DNA of 64,000 bases. It comes from Desertivibrio insolitus. Lineage in GTDB: Bacteria > Actinomycetota > Actinomycetes > Actinomycetales > Microbacteriaceae. Below, piece after piece: positions 26,519 to 38,348 of this stretch (its first letter is position 1; each line of letters begins with the position of its first letter). Under the pieces are notes generated by a model. The model did not search any database. It had not been told where the DNA came from and saw only the letters and a list, made by a program, of their open reading frames with translations. The position numbers were made by a program, and so were the translations under genes. Location of the stretch: contig NZ_JAFIQW010000001.1 of NCBI RefSeq assembly GCF_017355965.1, positions 434,001 through 498,000 of the forward strand, read 5' to 3'.

Positions 26519-26977
26519 ATGAGCGAATTCCGTCTCGAAGAGCTCTCGACCGAGAACCTGCCCGGTCTCGTCGAGCTCCAGCTGAGGCCCGGCCAGGAGC
26601 GCTTCGTGGCACCCGTGCTGCACTCCATCGCCGAGGCGTACGTCACGCCCACGGCGTGGCCCCGCGCCATCCTCGAGGGCGACGAGGTCGTCGGCTTCGT
26701 CATGGCGAACTTCGACCCCGACAACGAGCTCGAGGCGTTCCGATGCGGCATCTGGCGCATGAACGTCGCCGGCTCGGCGCAGGGGCGCGGGGTCGGCCGT
26801 TTCGCCGTCGAGGAGGTCGCGGCCGAGGCCCGGCGCCGCGGTCAGAGCCGCATGACGGTGCTCTGGGAGCAGGGCGAGGGTGGGCCGGAGGGGTTCTATC
26901 TGCGGTGCGGGTTCGAGCCGACCGGCGAGGTGCTGTTCGGCGAGATCGTGGGCGCCCGGAGCACCGAGCCCCGCTGA
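26519..26977 (+). CDS. GNAT family N-acetyltransferase
   Basis: A 152-residue acetyltransferase. The CoA loop is NVAGSAQGRGVGRFAVEEVA; the C-terminal core GFYLRCGFEPTGEVLFGEIV is the usual beta6-beta7 end. The N-terminal part, ending WPRAILEGDEVVGFVMANFD, resembles polyamine acetyltransferases such as PaiA/BltD, but this is only a suggestion. A well-formed -10 element 6 bases before the ATG and no ribosome-binding site indicate leaderless translation. It stands alone between hrpA and the lacI-type gene. Confidence 0.85.
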   Translation: MSEFRLEELSTENLPGLVELQLRPGQERFVAPVLHSIAEAYVTPTAWPRAILEGDEVVGFVMANFDPDNELEAFRCGIWRMNVAGSAQGRGVGRFAVEEVAAEARRRGQSRMTVLWEQGEGGPEGFYLRCGFEPTGEVLFGEIVGARSTEPR

Positions 26978-26997
26978 TTCCGCCCTCGCGCGGCGGG

Positions 26998-27003
26998 TAC
27001 CGT
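26998..27003 (+). promoter_or_regulatory. predicted -10 element of the LacI-family gene
   Basis: TACCGT, 7 bases before the ATG at 27011; no operator palindrome is visible here, so autoregulation is not evident. Confidence 0.6.
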
Positions 27004-27010
27004 TCCTCCT

Positions 27011-28033
27011 ATGGGCACCACGGGACTCCGGCGCGCGACGGTCAAGGACGTCGCCGCGCTCGCGGGCGTCTCGCCTAAGACCGTCTCGAACGTGATGACC
27101 GGTGCGGCCGTCGTGAGCGAGGGCATCCGCAGTCGCGTGCTCGCCGCGATCGAGGAGCTCGGCTACGTGCCGAACTACAGCGCGCGCGGGCTCCGCAACG
27201 GCCGCTCGGGCATCGTCGCCCTCGCCCTGCCCGACCTCGCCACCCCGTACTCCGCCGAGATGACGAACGCCTTCGTCGAGGTCGCCCACGAGCGCGGCTG
27301 GGCCGTCATCATCGAGCAGACCGCCCGCGACCCCGGACGCGAGTGGTCGCTGCTCTCCCGCGCCCGCGCCCAGCTGGTCGACGGCGTCGTGCTGAACCCC
27401 GTGACCCTCGAGGCGAGCGCCCTCGCCCGCGTCGAGGACCTCCCGCCCGTCGTGCTCATCGGCGAGGTGCAGCAGAACTCCGTCGACCACGTCGAGGTCG
27501 ACAGCGTCGCCGCCGCCCGGGAGATGACCGCGCACCTGCTCTCGCTCGGCCGCCGCCGCATCGCCGCGCTCGGGGCCGTCGGGCCCGGTTTCGACACCGC
27601 GACAGCGCGGCTGCGCCTCGAGGGTTACCGGCAGGCCCTGACCGAGGCGGGCGTGCCCGTCGATCCGGCGCTGGAACTCAGCGTCGACGTGTGGGCGCCG
27701 GAGAACGCCGCCGAGTGCGTCGCCCGGGTGCTCGCCGAGGGCCTCGACTTCGACGCCCTGTTCTGCTTCACCGACTCCATGGCGATCGGCGCCCTGCACT
27801 CGCTCGCCTCGGCGGGCCTGCGGGTGCCGGCGGATGTCGCGGTCGCCGGCTTCGACGACATCGCCGACGGCCGCCTCGCGATCCCGCCGCTCACGACCGT
27901 CGCGTTCGACAAGCGCCTCTTCGCCGAGCGCACCCTCGACCTGCTGAACGCCCGCATCGGCGAGCGCGACCTCGAGGCGCGGCGCGAGGTCATCCCCTAC
28001 CGCCTGGTGACCCGCGCGAGCACCCTCGGCTGA
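27011..28033 (+). CDS. LacI family transcriptional regulator
   Basis: A 340-residue repressor with N-terminal helix-turn-helix TVKDVAALAGVSPKTVSNVM, the hinge region YVPNYSARGLRNGRSG and a periplasmic-binding-protein-like sensor domain (VDGVVLNPVTLEAS, AVAGFDDIADGRLAIPPLTTV). It directly precedes a sugar ABC transporter and a GH51 arabinofuranosidase; the 16-bp palindrome at 28162-28177 is its likely operator. By context it senses arabinose or an arabino-oligosaccharide and represses the locus in its absence. Confidence 0.92.
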   Translation: MGTTGLRRATVKDVAALAGVSPKTVSNVMTGAAVVSEGIRSRVLAAIEELGYVPNYSARGLRNGRSGIVALALPDLATPYSAEMTNAFVEVAHERGWAVIIEQTARDPGREWSLLSRARAQLVDGVVLNPVTLEASALARVEDLPPVVLIGEVQQNSVDHVEVDSVAAAREMTAHLLSLGRRRIAALGAVGPGFDTATARLRLEGYRQALTEAGVPVDPALELSVDVWAPENAAECVARVLAEGLDFDALFCFTDSMAIGALHSLASAGLRVPADVAVAGFDDIADGRLAIPPLTTVAFDKRLFAERTLDLLNARIGERDLEARREVIPYRLVTRASTLG

Positions 28034-28161
28034 GCCCCACCGGGCAACGCGACCATCGGACGCTAACGAATCGGGGACGACCCTTCCCCGCTCTTCCGCC
28101 GCGACGCGCACCCCGACAGACTGATCTGGAACATCGTCCAGACGGGGTACTTGCAGCCCGT

Positions 28162-28177
28162 TTTACATCGATGTAAA
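28162..28177 (+). promoter_or_regulatory. LacI-family operator upstream of the sugar transporter
   Basis: TTTACATCGATGTAAA is a perfect 16-bp palindrome with a central CG, the hallmark of LacI-family sites, placed 26 bases before the binding-protein ATG and so overlapping the likely transcription start region. The adjacent lacI-type gene supplies the obvious partner. Confidence 0.85.
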
Positions 28178-28203
28178 GATGAGCCATCACGAAGGAGTGA
28201 ACC

Positions 28204-29556
28204 ATGGCTTCGAAGACGAACCCCACCACGACCAATGCGAGACCGACAGCGTTCAGCCGCCGTCAACTGCTGGTCGGCGGCGCGGCCGCCCTGGGCGGCG
28301 CGATGCTCGCCCCGGCCCTCACCGGCTGCTCGACCGGGGCCGCGGCCTCCGGCGAGGCGCAACTGTCGTTCTGGCATCCCCTCACCGGCGGCGACGGCAT
28401 CACGATGTCCGACCTCGTGACCGAGGCGAACCAGGCGAACGAGACGTTCAACGCCGAGCAGACCGTGCTCACCTGGGGCCCGCCGTACTACACGAAGCTC
28501 GCGATGGCCTCGGTCGGCGGCCGCGCCCCCGACGTCGCCGTCATGCACGCGGCCCGCCTTCCCGGCTATGCGCCGGGCGGCCTGCTCGACCCCTGGGACA
28601 CCGACCTGCTCGCGGAGTTCGGCGTGACCGAGGAGGACTTCGCCCCCCGCATCTGGGAGAAGGGCGTCTACGAAGGCGACGTCTACTCGATCGCGCTCGA
28701 CGCGCACCCGTTCATCCTCATGTACAACACCGACATCGCCGAGGCCGCGGGAGTGCTCGGGTCGAACGGGCAGCTCGTCGAGACCACGAGCCCCGAGGAC
28801 TTCCTCGAGGTCGCCAGGGCGATGACGGATGCCGCGCCGGCGCACGGCCTCTCCTACGGCTACCTCAACGACGGCGCCCAGATGTGGCGGCTCTGGTACA
28901 CCTTCTACCGCCAGATGGGCGCGGAGTTCGAGCTCCCCGTCGGCGGCAAGGCGAAGTTCGACGAGGAGGCGGGCGTCGCCGCCTTCGACTACATCCGCCA
29001 GCTGCTCGACAACGAGATCGCGACCTCGACCAACGACTACGCGACCGCCGTCGCCGAGTTCTCGAGCGGCGACTCCGGCATGTTCCTCACCGGTCCGTGG
29101 GAGCTGCCGACGATGCAGAACGCCGAGCTGCCCGTCGACGCGATGCCGATCCCGACCCTCTTCGGCGAGCCGGCCGCCTACGCCGACTCGCACGCCTTCG
29201 TGCTGCCGCACCAGGCGTTCCCCGACGAGAACAAGCGCCGCGAGACCTACCGCCTCGTCGCGAACATCCTGCAGAACTCGATCAAGTGGGCGGGCGCCGG
29301 TCACATCCCCGCGTACGAGCCCGTGACCGAGGACCCCGCCTACGGGGAGCTCCTGCCGCAGGCGCACTACGTGCAGGCATCCGAGATCGTCAACTACGAC
29401 CCGCCCGCCTGGTTCACCGGCTCCGGCTCGGACTTCCAGAACCTCTTCGGCCAGCACATGCAGCCCGTGCTGCTCGCCGGTGCCGACCCCGCCGCGGGCC
29501 TCCGCGACTTCAAGGCCGCGCTCGACGTGCTCCTGTCGAAGCCCAATCCCGTCTGA
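28204..29556 (+). CDS. sugar ABC transporter substrate-binding lipoprotein
   Basis: A 450-residue extracellular binding protein. The N-terminus has twin arginines (SRRQLL, Arg19-Arg20), a hydrophobic stretch and lipobox LTGC (Cys42), so it is exported, perhaps by Tat, and anchored as a lipoprotein. The mature domain is the SBP_bac_1 fold (FWHPLTGGDGITMSDLV, FLTGPWELPTMQNAELPV). It captures sugar for the two permeases that follow; the GH51 gene suggests arabinosyl substrates. AAGGAG precedes the ATG by 7 bases. No ATPase is encoded here, so a shared MsiK-type ATPase elsewhere is expected. Confidence 0.93.
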   Translation: MASKTNPTTTNARPTAFSRRQLLVGGAAALGGAMLAPALTGCSTGAAASGEAQLSFWHPLTGGDGITMSDLVTEANQANETFNAEQTVLTWGPPYYTKLAMASVGGRAPDVAVMHAARLPGYAPGGLLDPWDTDLLAEFGVTEEDFAPRIWEKGVYEGDVYSIALDAHPFILMYNTDIAEAAGVLGSNGQLVETTSPEDFLEVARAMTDAAPAHGLSYGYLNDGAQMWRLWYTFYRQMGAEFELPVGGKAKFDEEAGVAAFDYIRQLLDNEIATSTNDYATAVAEFSSGDSGMFLTGPWELPTMQNAELPVDAMPIPTLFGEPAAYADSHAFVLPHQAFPDENKRRETYRLVANILQNSIKWAGAGHIPAYEPVTEDPAYGELLPQAHYVQASEIVNYDPPAWFTGSGSDFQNLFGQHMQPVLLAGADPAAGLRDFKAALDVLLSKPNPV

Positions 29557-29595
29557 TCGCTCGTCTCTATCGCCTCAAGGAACGAAGGAGTTCTG

Positions 29596-30549
29596 ATGAC
29601 CACAGCCGCCGTCGGCAACCGCGCCGTCGCCACCGCGGGTCCCGCGGCCGACGACGCGGAGGCCACCGCCACCCGCGAGCGACCGCGCAATCGCGAGAAC
29701 GGCCCGGGTTGGGCGTTCGTCGCCCCGCTCGTGGTGTTCTTCGCCCTCTTCCTCGTCTGGCCCCTCATCCACGGGCTCTACCTCAGCTTCACCGACCAGT
29801 CGATGACCGGTGCCGGCGGAGCGTTCGTCGGCCTCGCCAACTACGCCGAGGCGTTCGCGGATGCCGAGATGTGGCGCGCCCTCTGGAACACCGTCTGGTT
29901 CACGCTGCTCTCGACCGTGCCGCTCGTGCTGATCGCCCTCGTCATGGCGCTGCTCGTCGAGGCCGGGCTGCCCGGCAAGTGGCTGTGGCGGCTGTCGTTC
30001 TTCATGCCGTTCCTGCTCGCCTCGACCGTCGTCTCGCTGATCTGGGTCTGGATCTTCAACCCGCAGCTCGGCCTCGTGAACTCGGTGCTGCAGAGTTTCG
30101 GCCTCGCCGCGGTGCCGTGGCTGCAGGACCCCACGGTGTCGATGATCTCGATCGTCATCGCCACGGTCTGGTGGACCGTCGGCTTCAACTTCCTGCTCTA
30201 CCTGGCCGCGATTCAGAACATCCCGGAGCAGCAGTACGAGGCCGCATCGATCGACGGCGCCGGGCGCTGGCGCAAGCTCTGGTCGGTCACGCTGCCGCAG
30301 CTCGCGCCGACGACGATGCTCATCGTCATCCTGCAGATCCTGGCGTCCCTGAAGGTGTTCGACCAGATCTACCAGATGATGAACCAGCTGGTGACGCCCG
30401 CGACGCAGTCGGTCGTCGTCTACATCTTCGACACCGGCTTCACCGGCTACCGGTTCGGGTACGCCTCCGCGATCTCGTACATCTTCTTCGCGATCGTGCT
30501 GATCATCTCGCTCGTCCAGTTCCGCACCAATGCACGAAGGAGTGCTTGA
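29596..30549 (+). CDS. sugar ABC transporter permease (MalF/UgpA type)
   Basis: A 317-residue inner-membrane permease with six predicted transmembrane helices after a cytoplasmic N-tail of about 40 residues. The EAA loop that contacts the ATPase is EAASIDGAGRWRKLWSVTLP. GAAGGAG precedes the ATG. It is the second gene of the transporter operon, followed one base after its stop by the second permease, with which it forms the translocation pore. Confidence 0.93.
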   Translation: MTTAAVGNRAVATAGPAADDAEATATRERPRNRENGPGWAFVAPLVVFFALFLVWPLIHGLYLSFTDQSMTGAGGAFVGLANYAEAFADAEMWRALWNTVWFTLLSTVPLVLIALVMALLVEAGLPGKWLWRLSFFMPFLLASTVVSLIWVWIFNPQLGLVNSVLQSFGLAAVPWLQDPTVSMISIVIATVWWTVGFNFLLYLAAIQNIPEQQYEAASIDGAGRWRKLWSVTLPQLAPTTMLIVILQILASLKVFDQIYQMMNQLVTPATQSVVVYIFDTGFTGYRFGYASAISYIFFAIVLIISLVQFRTNARRSA

Positions 30550-30550
30550 C

Positions 30551-31444
30551 ATGACCGCCGTCGCCGCGCGACCCACCCGCCGCATGCCCTCCTCGTCCGG
30601 ACTGAAGCCCGGCGAGAAGCGCTTCGGCGTCGCCCGGATCCTCGCGATCCTCGTGCTGCTCTTCCTCGCGGTCACCTGGCTGCTCCCCCTCGCCTGGGCC
30701 GTCGCCACGTCGCTGCAGACCGAGGCGGATGCCGGCAGCGCGCCCGTCTCCTGGTTCGGCGAGAGCGGCGTGACGTTCGACGCGTACACGAACGTGCTCG
30801 GCGCCGGCAACGTGCCCATCTGGGCGTGGAACAGCCTGTGGACCTCGGCCGTCATCACGTTCCTGACGGTCGCTACCTGCGCACTCGCGGCGTACGCGTT
30901 CTCGCGGCTCGACTTCGCGGGCCGCAAGCCGCTGTACTTCGCGATCATCGCCGCGATCGTGATCCCGCCGCAGGTGCTCGTGATCCCGCTCTTCTACCAG
31001 ATGCTCGCGTTCGGCATGGTCGACACCTACCTCGGGCTGATCCTGCCCCAGGTGGTCGCGCCGGCCATGGTGTTCATTCTCAAGAAGTTCTTCGATCAGG
31101 TGCCGATCGAGCTCGAGGAGGCGGCCCGCGTCGACGGCGCCAGCCGGCTGCGCGTGTTCTGGTCGGTCGTGCTGCCGCTGTCCCGCCCGATCCTCGCGGC
31201 GGTGTCGATCTTCGTGTTCATCCAGGCCTGGAACAACTTCCTCTGGCCGTTCCTCATCATCAACGACACGAACCTCATGACGCTGCCCGTGGGCCTGCAG
31301 ACCGTGAAGAGCGCGTTCGGCGTGCAGTACGCGCAGAACATGGCGATGGCGATCCTCGCCGCGCTGCCCCTGATCGTGCTGTTCCTCTTCTTCCAGCGCC
31401 AGATCATCCGCGGCATCGCGACGACCGGCTTCGGCGGCCAGTAG
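30551..31444 (+). CDS. sugar ABC transporter permease (MalG/UgpE type)
   Basis: A 297-residue permease with six hydrophobic segments and the EAA loop EEAARVDGASRLRVFWSVVL. The sequence IIAAIVIPPQVLVIPLFYQM is typical of carbohydrate CUT1 permeases. The ATG at 30551 has AAGGAG 8 bases upstream; an in-frame ATG at 30530 lies inside the previous gene. Partner of the 29596-30549 permease. Confidence 0.93.
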   Translation: MTAVAARPTRRMPSSSGLKPGEKRFGVARILAILVLLFLAVTWLLPLAWAVATSLQTEADAGSAPVSWFGESGVTFDAYTNVLGAGNVPIWAWNSLWTSAVITFLTVATCALAAYAFSRLDFAGRKPLYFAIIAAIVIPPQVLVIPLFYQMLAFGMVDTYLGLILPQVVAPAMVFILKKFFDQVPIELEEAARVDGASRLRVFWSVVLPLSRPILAAVSIFVFIQAWNNFLWPFLIINDTNLMTLPVGLQTVKSAFGVQYAQNMAMAILAALPLIVLFLFFQRQIIRGIATTGFGGQ

Positions 31445-31488
31445 TCCCCCGCGGTCCCCTTCCCCTCCCCGACACCGACAGGAGTTCC

Positions 31489-33027
31489 ATGTCAATCGCC
31501 CACATCGTCCTCGATCGCGACTTCGTGATCGGCGACGTGCCCCGCCGCCTCTTCGGCTCGTTCGTCGAGCACATGGGCCGCTGCGTGTACACCGGCATCT
31601 ACGAGCCGGGGCACCCGGAGGCCGACGAGCGCGGGTTCCGTCAGGACGTGCTGAAGCTCGTGAAGGAGATGGGCCCCACCGTCATCCGCTACCCCGGCGG
31701 CAACTTCGTGTCGGGCTACGACTGGGAGGACGGCATCGGTCCGGTCGAGAAGCGGCCGCGGCGCCTCGACGGCGCGTGGCACACGATCGAGACGAACGAG
31801 TTCGGCCTGCACGAGTTCGTCGACTGGTCGCGCGAGGCGGGCACGGAGATCATGGAGGCGATCAACCTCGGCACCCGCGGCATCGACGAGGCGCGCGCGA
31901 TCGTCGAGTACGCCAACTTCCCGGGCGGCTCGAAGTGGAGCGACCTGCGCATCGCGAACGGCGCGAAGGAGCCGTTCGACATCAAGCTGTGGTGCCTCGG
32001 CAACGAGCTCGACGGCCCGTGGCAGATGGGCAGCAAGACACCGCACGAGTACGGTCGTCTCGCCCAGGAGGCCGGCAAGGCGATGCGCCTGATCGATCCG
32101 TCGATCGAGCTCGTCGCCGTCGGCAGCTCGAGCTCGAACATGCCGACGTTCGCCGAGTGGGAGCACACCGTGCTCTCCCTCGCCTACGACGAGGTGGACT
32201 ACATCTCCTGCCACGCCTACTACCAGGAGGAGAACGGCGACGCGGGCAGCTTCCTCGCGACCGCGATGGACACCGACCACTTCATCGAGTCGGTCGTCGC
32301 CACCGCGGACGCCGTGCGGGCGCGCGTCAAGGGCAAGAAGCGCATCAACATCTCCTTCGACGAGTGGAACGTCTGGTACCAGCGCGGCCTCGAGACCGAG
32401 GACCAGCCGCACGTGATCACCCGCCGGGGCGAGTGGCGCGAGCACCCGCGCATCATCGAGGACACGTACAACGTGACGGATGCCGTCGTGGTCGGCACGC
32501 TGCTGCACTCGCTGCTCCGGCACGGCGACCGCGTCACGATCGCCAACCAGGCGCAGCTGGTCAACGTCATCGCCCCGATCCGCAGCGAGGAGAACGGCCC
32601 CGCGTGGCGGCAGGCGAGCTTCTGGCCCTTCGCGCGCATGTCGGCGCTCGCGAAGGGCGGCATCCTCCGCCCCGTCGTGAAGAGCGACAAGTACGCCACG
32701 AAGGAGTTCGGCGACGCCGACCTCGTCGACGTCGCGGCGACCTGGGACGAGGCGACCGGCCAGGCCGCCGTGTTCCTCGCGAACCGCGGGCTCGAGGAGG
32801 CCGCGGACGTGACGATCGAGTTGCGCGGCTTCGGCGCCACCGGCATCGGCCGCGCGGAGGTGCTCACCGTTCCCGAGGGCGGCGACCGGTTCGCCGCCAA
32901 CACCGAGCAGGACCAGGACCGCGTCGGCCTCAGGCCGCTCGACGCGGCGATCGACGAGGGCGTCGTGCGGGTGACCCTGCCCGCGCTGTCGTGGGCGGTC
33001 GTGCCGCTCGAGGTCTCGCGGGCGTAA
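31489..33027 (+). CDS. alpha-L-arabinofuranosidase, GH51
   Basis: A 512-residue retaining glycoside hydrolase removing terminal arabinofuranosyl units from arabinan or arabinoxylan fragments. Catalytic acid/base Glu173 is in WCLGNELDGPW and nucleophile Glu292 in INISFDEWNVWY, close to the numbering of characterised GH51 enzymes. The C-terminal beta domain closes the protein (LPALSWAVVPLEV). No signal peptide, so it acts on imported oligosaccharides in the cytoplasm, matching the transporter genes upstream. CAGGAG precedes the ATG. Confidence 0.95.
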   Translation: MSIAHIVLDRDFVIGDVPRRLFGSFVEHMGRCVYTGIYEPGHPEADERGFRQDVLKLVKEMGPTVIRYPGGNFVSGYDWEDGIGPVEKRPRRLDGAWHTIETNEFGLHEFVDWSREAGTEIMEAINLGTRGIDEARAIVEYANFPGGSKWSDLRIANGAKEPFDIKLWCLGNELDGPWQMGSKTPHEYGRLAQEAGKAMRLIDPSIELVAVGSSSSNMPTFAEWEHTVLSLAYDEVDYISCHAYYQEENGDAGSFLATAMDTDHFIESVVATADAVRARVKGKKRINISFDEWNVWYQRGLETEDQPHVITRRGEWREHPRIIEDTYNVTDAVVVGTLLHSLLRHGDRVTIANQAQLVNVIAPIRSEENGPAWRQASFWPFARMSALAKGGILRPVVKSDKYATKEFGDADLVDVAATWDEATGQAAVFLANRGLEEAADVTIELRGFGATGIGRAEVLTVPEGGDRFAANTEQDQDRVGLRPLDAAIDEGVVRVTLPALSWAVVPLEVSRA

Positions 33028-33036
33028 GCCCTTGCC

Positions 33037-33075
33037 GGCGGCGGTCGCGGCGATTCGGGCGTCGCGACCGCCGCC
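33037..33075. terminator. bidirectional terminator between the arabinofuranosidase and DeoR genes
   Basis: A 13-bp stem GGCGGCGGTCGCG / CGCGACCGCCGCC with a 13-base loop sits between the convergent genes. Confidence 0.75.
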
Positions 33076-33119
33076 ACCCCCGCGCCTCGCCCCGCGGCGC
33101 CTCGCTCGGGACGGCGCGC

Positions 33120-33905
33120 TCAGACCACGTCGACCGCGACGCCGGCCCGGCGGATGGCGCGCAGTTCGGCACCCTCGCCCGAGGCATCCGTCACGAGGCG
33201 GTGCACCTCGTCGAGCGCGGCGATGCGGGCGAGCGCGGTCGCGCCGATCTTGCTGCCGTCGGCCGCGACGACCACCTCGCGGGCGCTGCGCATCATCGCG
33301 CGCTTCACCTCGGCCTCGGGCACGTTCGCGTTCGTCACGCCGTCGGCGACGGTGACACCGTTGCAGCCGAGGAACGCGATGTCCGCGTCGAGGCTCTCGA
33401 GCACGGCCGTCGCCATCGGGTTGACCAGGGAGTGCTGCAGCGGACGCAGCGTGCCGCCGGTCACGACGACCTCGACGTGTTCGACCGCCTCGAGGCTCCG
33501 CGCGATCGCGAGCCCGTTCGTGACGACGAGCAGCGCGTCGAGGCGGGGACGCGTCGCGATCGCCCGCGCGATGGCATCCGTGGTCGTGCCGACGTCGAGC
33601 GCGACCGTCATCCCCGGGGCGAGCAGCTCGACGCATGCGGCCGCGATCGCGTCCTTGGCCGCGGCGTTCTCGGTCGCCGTCTCCTCGAAGGGGCGCTCCC
33701 GGGCGTCGAGGCTGACGGCCCCGCCGTGCACGCGACTGAGCAGCCCCTCCTGCTCCATCTCCTGCAGGTCGGTGCGCACCGTGACCATCGACACCCCGAG
33801 CAGGGCCGCGAGCGCGCGATTGCGCACGAACCCGCTGCGCTCGAGCTCGGCGGCGATGCGCGCGCGGCGCACGGGCGCCGGCTGCGGCGGCTCGTCTGCG
33901 GACAC
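33120..33905 (-). CDS. DeoR family transcriptional regulator
   Basis: A 261-residue regulator with N-terminal HTH_DeoR (FVRNRALAALLGVSMVTVRTDLQEME, then EGLLSRVHGGAV) and the DeoRC sugar-phosphate sensor (VALDVGTTTDAIARAI, VVTNGLAIA, VVVAADGSKIG). The GTG at 33905 has GAGGAGGAG upstream. Convergent with the arabinofuranosidase gene, so its target is not obvious; it may control a sugar-phosphate pathway outside the window. Confidence 0.92.
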   Translation of the reverse strand: MSADEPPQPAPVRRARIAAELERSGFVRNRALAALLGVSMVTVRTDLQEMEQEGLLSRVHGGAVSLDARERPFEETATENAAAKDAIAAACVELLAPGMTVALDVGTTTDAIARAIATRPRLDALLVVTNGLAIARSLEAVEHVEVVVTGGTLRPLQHSLVNPMATAVLESLDADIAFLGCNGVTVADGVTNANVPEAEVKRAMMRSAREVVVAADGSKIGATALARIAALDEVHRLVTDASGEGAELRAIRRAGVAVDVV

Positions 33906-34366
33906 GGCTCCTCCTCGTCGGTCGAGGCTATCGGGCGGGGGTGACGGGAGACGACGGAGGCACGCGACGCCTGCGGCGCGCGTGTCGGTGGCGGGTGTCG
34001 CGCGGGGGTCATCCGATCGCCCTGGCGGGTCGGGCGCGCGTCATCCGCCTCCGTCGGCGTAACTCATGAGTCGCGGCGCGGCACGCCGAGCCCACCCGGC
34101 GCGTCGCCCTTTCCACTCGTGATTCGCGCCGACCCGATCGGCTGGAAGGAGGCACGTGAGCCCGGTCCGCGGGGCGGTCTCGCGACACGCCGGGAGGCTG
34201 TCCCCCCAACGGGGGAAGCGCCCGATATCGGGGTCCGACGCGACACGCCGAGCCATCACATTCCACAGAAATCCACCCTGTGGACAGGTGTCTCCCCAGG
34301 AGCGGAAATACCCTGATCCGGGCCGTTGTTCTACTAACAGAGCCTGTGGACTACGAGAAAGTCGCG

Positions 34367-34382
34367 ACACAGCATCTTGTGG
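34367..34382 (+). promoter_or_regulatory. NrdR-box-like site
   Basis: ACACAGCATCTTGTGG resembles the NrdR consensus (ACAC, AT-rich centre, GTGT). It lies 26 bases upstream of the TAGTAT -10 candidate of the nrd operon. A weaker related sequence lies about 30 bases further up (CTAACAGAGCCTGTGG). NrdR pairs normally sit about 31 bases apart. Confidence 0.5.
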
Positions 34383-34408
34383 TCCCAAGGAATGTCGGAC
34401 CCCGTATG

Positions 34409-34414
34409 TAGTAT
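34409..34414 (+). promoter_or_regulatory. predicted -10 element of nrdHIEF
   Basis: TAGTAT downstream of the NrdR-like site; it implies a leader of about 90 bases with an AGAAAGG ribosome site. Confidence 0.45.
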
Positions 34415-34512
34415 CGCTTCGCGGCCAGGGGGTCGCTGCCGGATCCAGTGATCACGGCACGGGGTTGGGCCCGGCGAGAGCCGGAATCCAAGGGGAGAAA
34501 GGCATCACGAAA

Positions 34513-34746
34513 GTGACCATCACCGTCTACAGCAAGCCGTCCTGCGTGCAGTGCACCGCCACCTACCGCGCCCTCGACAAGAAGGGCATCGAGTACGAGG
34601 TCAAGGACGTCTCGGTCGACGAGCAGGCCCTCGCCACCGTCAAGGAGCTCGGCTACATGCAGGCCCCCGTCGTCGTCACCGACGACGCCCACTGGTCGGG
34701 CTTCCGCCCCGACCGCATCGAGGAACTGAGCGCCAAGCTCGCGTGA
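34513..34746 (+). CDS. nrdH: glutaredoxin-like protein NrdH
   Basis: A 77-residue thioredoxin-fold electron donor for class Ib ribonucleotide reductase. The redox motif CVQC is in [21 protein letters not shown], and the C-terminal [11 protein letters not shown] is the NrdH signature. GTG start with GAGAAAGG upstream. First gene of nrdHIEF; its stop overlaps the nrdI GTG (GTGA). It is reduced by thioredoxin reductase rather than glutathione in this family. Confidence 0.96.
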   Translation: MTITVYSKPSCVQCTATYRALDKKGIEYEVKDVSVDEQALATVKELGYMQAPVVVTDDAHWSGFRPDRIEELSAKLA

Positions 34747-35137
34747 CCCCCATGCACGAGGTCGTCTACTTCTCCAGCACATCGGGCAACACGCACCGGT
34801 TCGCCGAGAAGCTCGACCTGCCGGCGCGGCGCATCCCGCTGTATGCGCGGGATGAACCGCTGCTGGCCGATCGCCCCTACGTACTGATCGTTCCGACGTA
34901 CGGAGGCGGCGACGGGAAGGGAGCGGTGCCCAAGCAGGTCATCCGCTTCCTCAACCACGAGGGCAACCGATCCCTCATCCGCGGCGTCATCGGCGCCGGG
35001 AACACGAACTTCGGTGCGGCCTACGGCCTCGCGGGCGACATCATCGCCGCGAAGTGCAAGGTGCCGCACCTGTACCGATTCGAACTCTTCGGAACAGCCG
35101 ACGACGTGCGCGTCGTACGGCAGGGATTGGAGACCCT

Positions 35138-35141
<4 letters not shown>
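34743..35141 (+). CDS. nrdI: flavodoxin-like NrdI
   Basis: FMN protein that delivers the oxidant for assembling the dimanganese-tyrosyl cofactor of NrdF. 132 residues from the GTG overlapping the nrdH stop (an ATG at 34752 is the alternative). The FMN phosphate loop is [27 protein letters not shown] and [15 protein letters not shown] flank the isoalloxazine site. The stop overlaps the nrdE GTG, so nrdH, nrdI and nrdE are coupled. Confidence 0.95.
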
Positions 35142-38282
<3,141 letters not shown>

Positions 38283-38300
38283 CCAGGCTCTGACCAAGAC

Positions 38301-38333
38301 TCGGAGGGGCGCCTCTAGCCGGCGCCCCTCCGA
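38301..38333 (+). terminator. terminator of nrdHIEF
   Basis: A 13-bp perfect stem TCGGAGGGGCGCC / GGCGCCCCTCCGA with a 7-base loop, 19 bases after the nrdF stop. It lacks a clear T-tract. Confidence 0.8.
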
Positions 38334-38348
38334 TCTGCGGTGGGCGTG

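Larger units (their letters stand above)
33906..34512 (+). promoter_or_regulatory. 607-bp gene-free regulatory region upstream of nrdHIEF
   Basis: No credible coding sequence. Notable sites: an imperfect palindrome TCCACAG...CTGTGGA (about 34262-34284); DnaA-box-like words TGTGGACAG (34279-34287) and TGTGGACTA (34345-34353), each one base off the reverse complement of TTGTCCACA; a NrdR-box-like ACACAGCATCTTGTGG (34367-34382); and a TAGTAT -10 candidate (34409-34414). About 100 bases of leader remain before nrdH. The 5' half (33906-34250) shows only short GC-rich inverted repeats. Confidence 0.55.

Noticed and set aside
34259-34353. DnaA-box-like words considered as a replication origin
   Set aside because: Only two near matches, no dnaA or dnaN nearby and no AT-rich unwinding element; at most a regulatory role for nrd.
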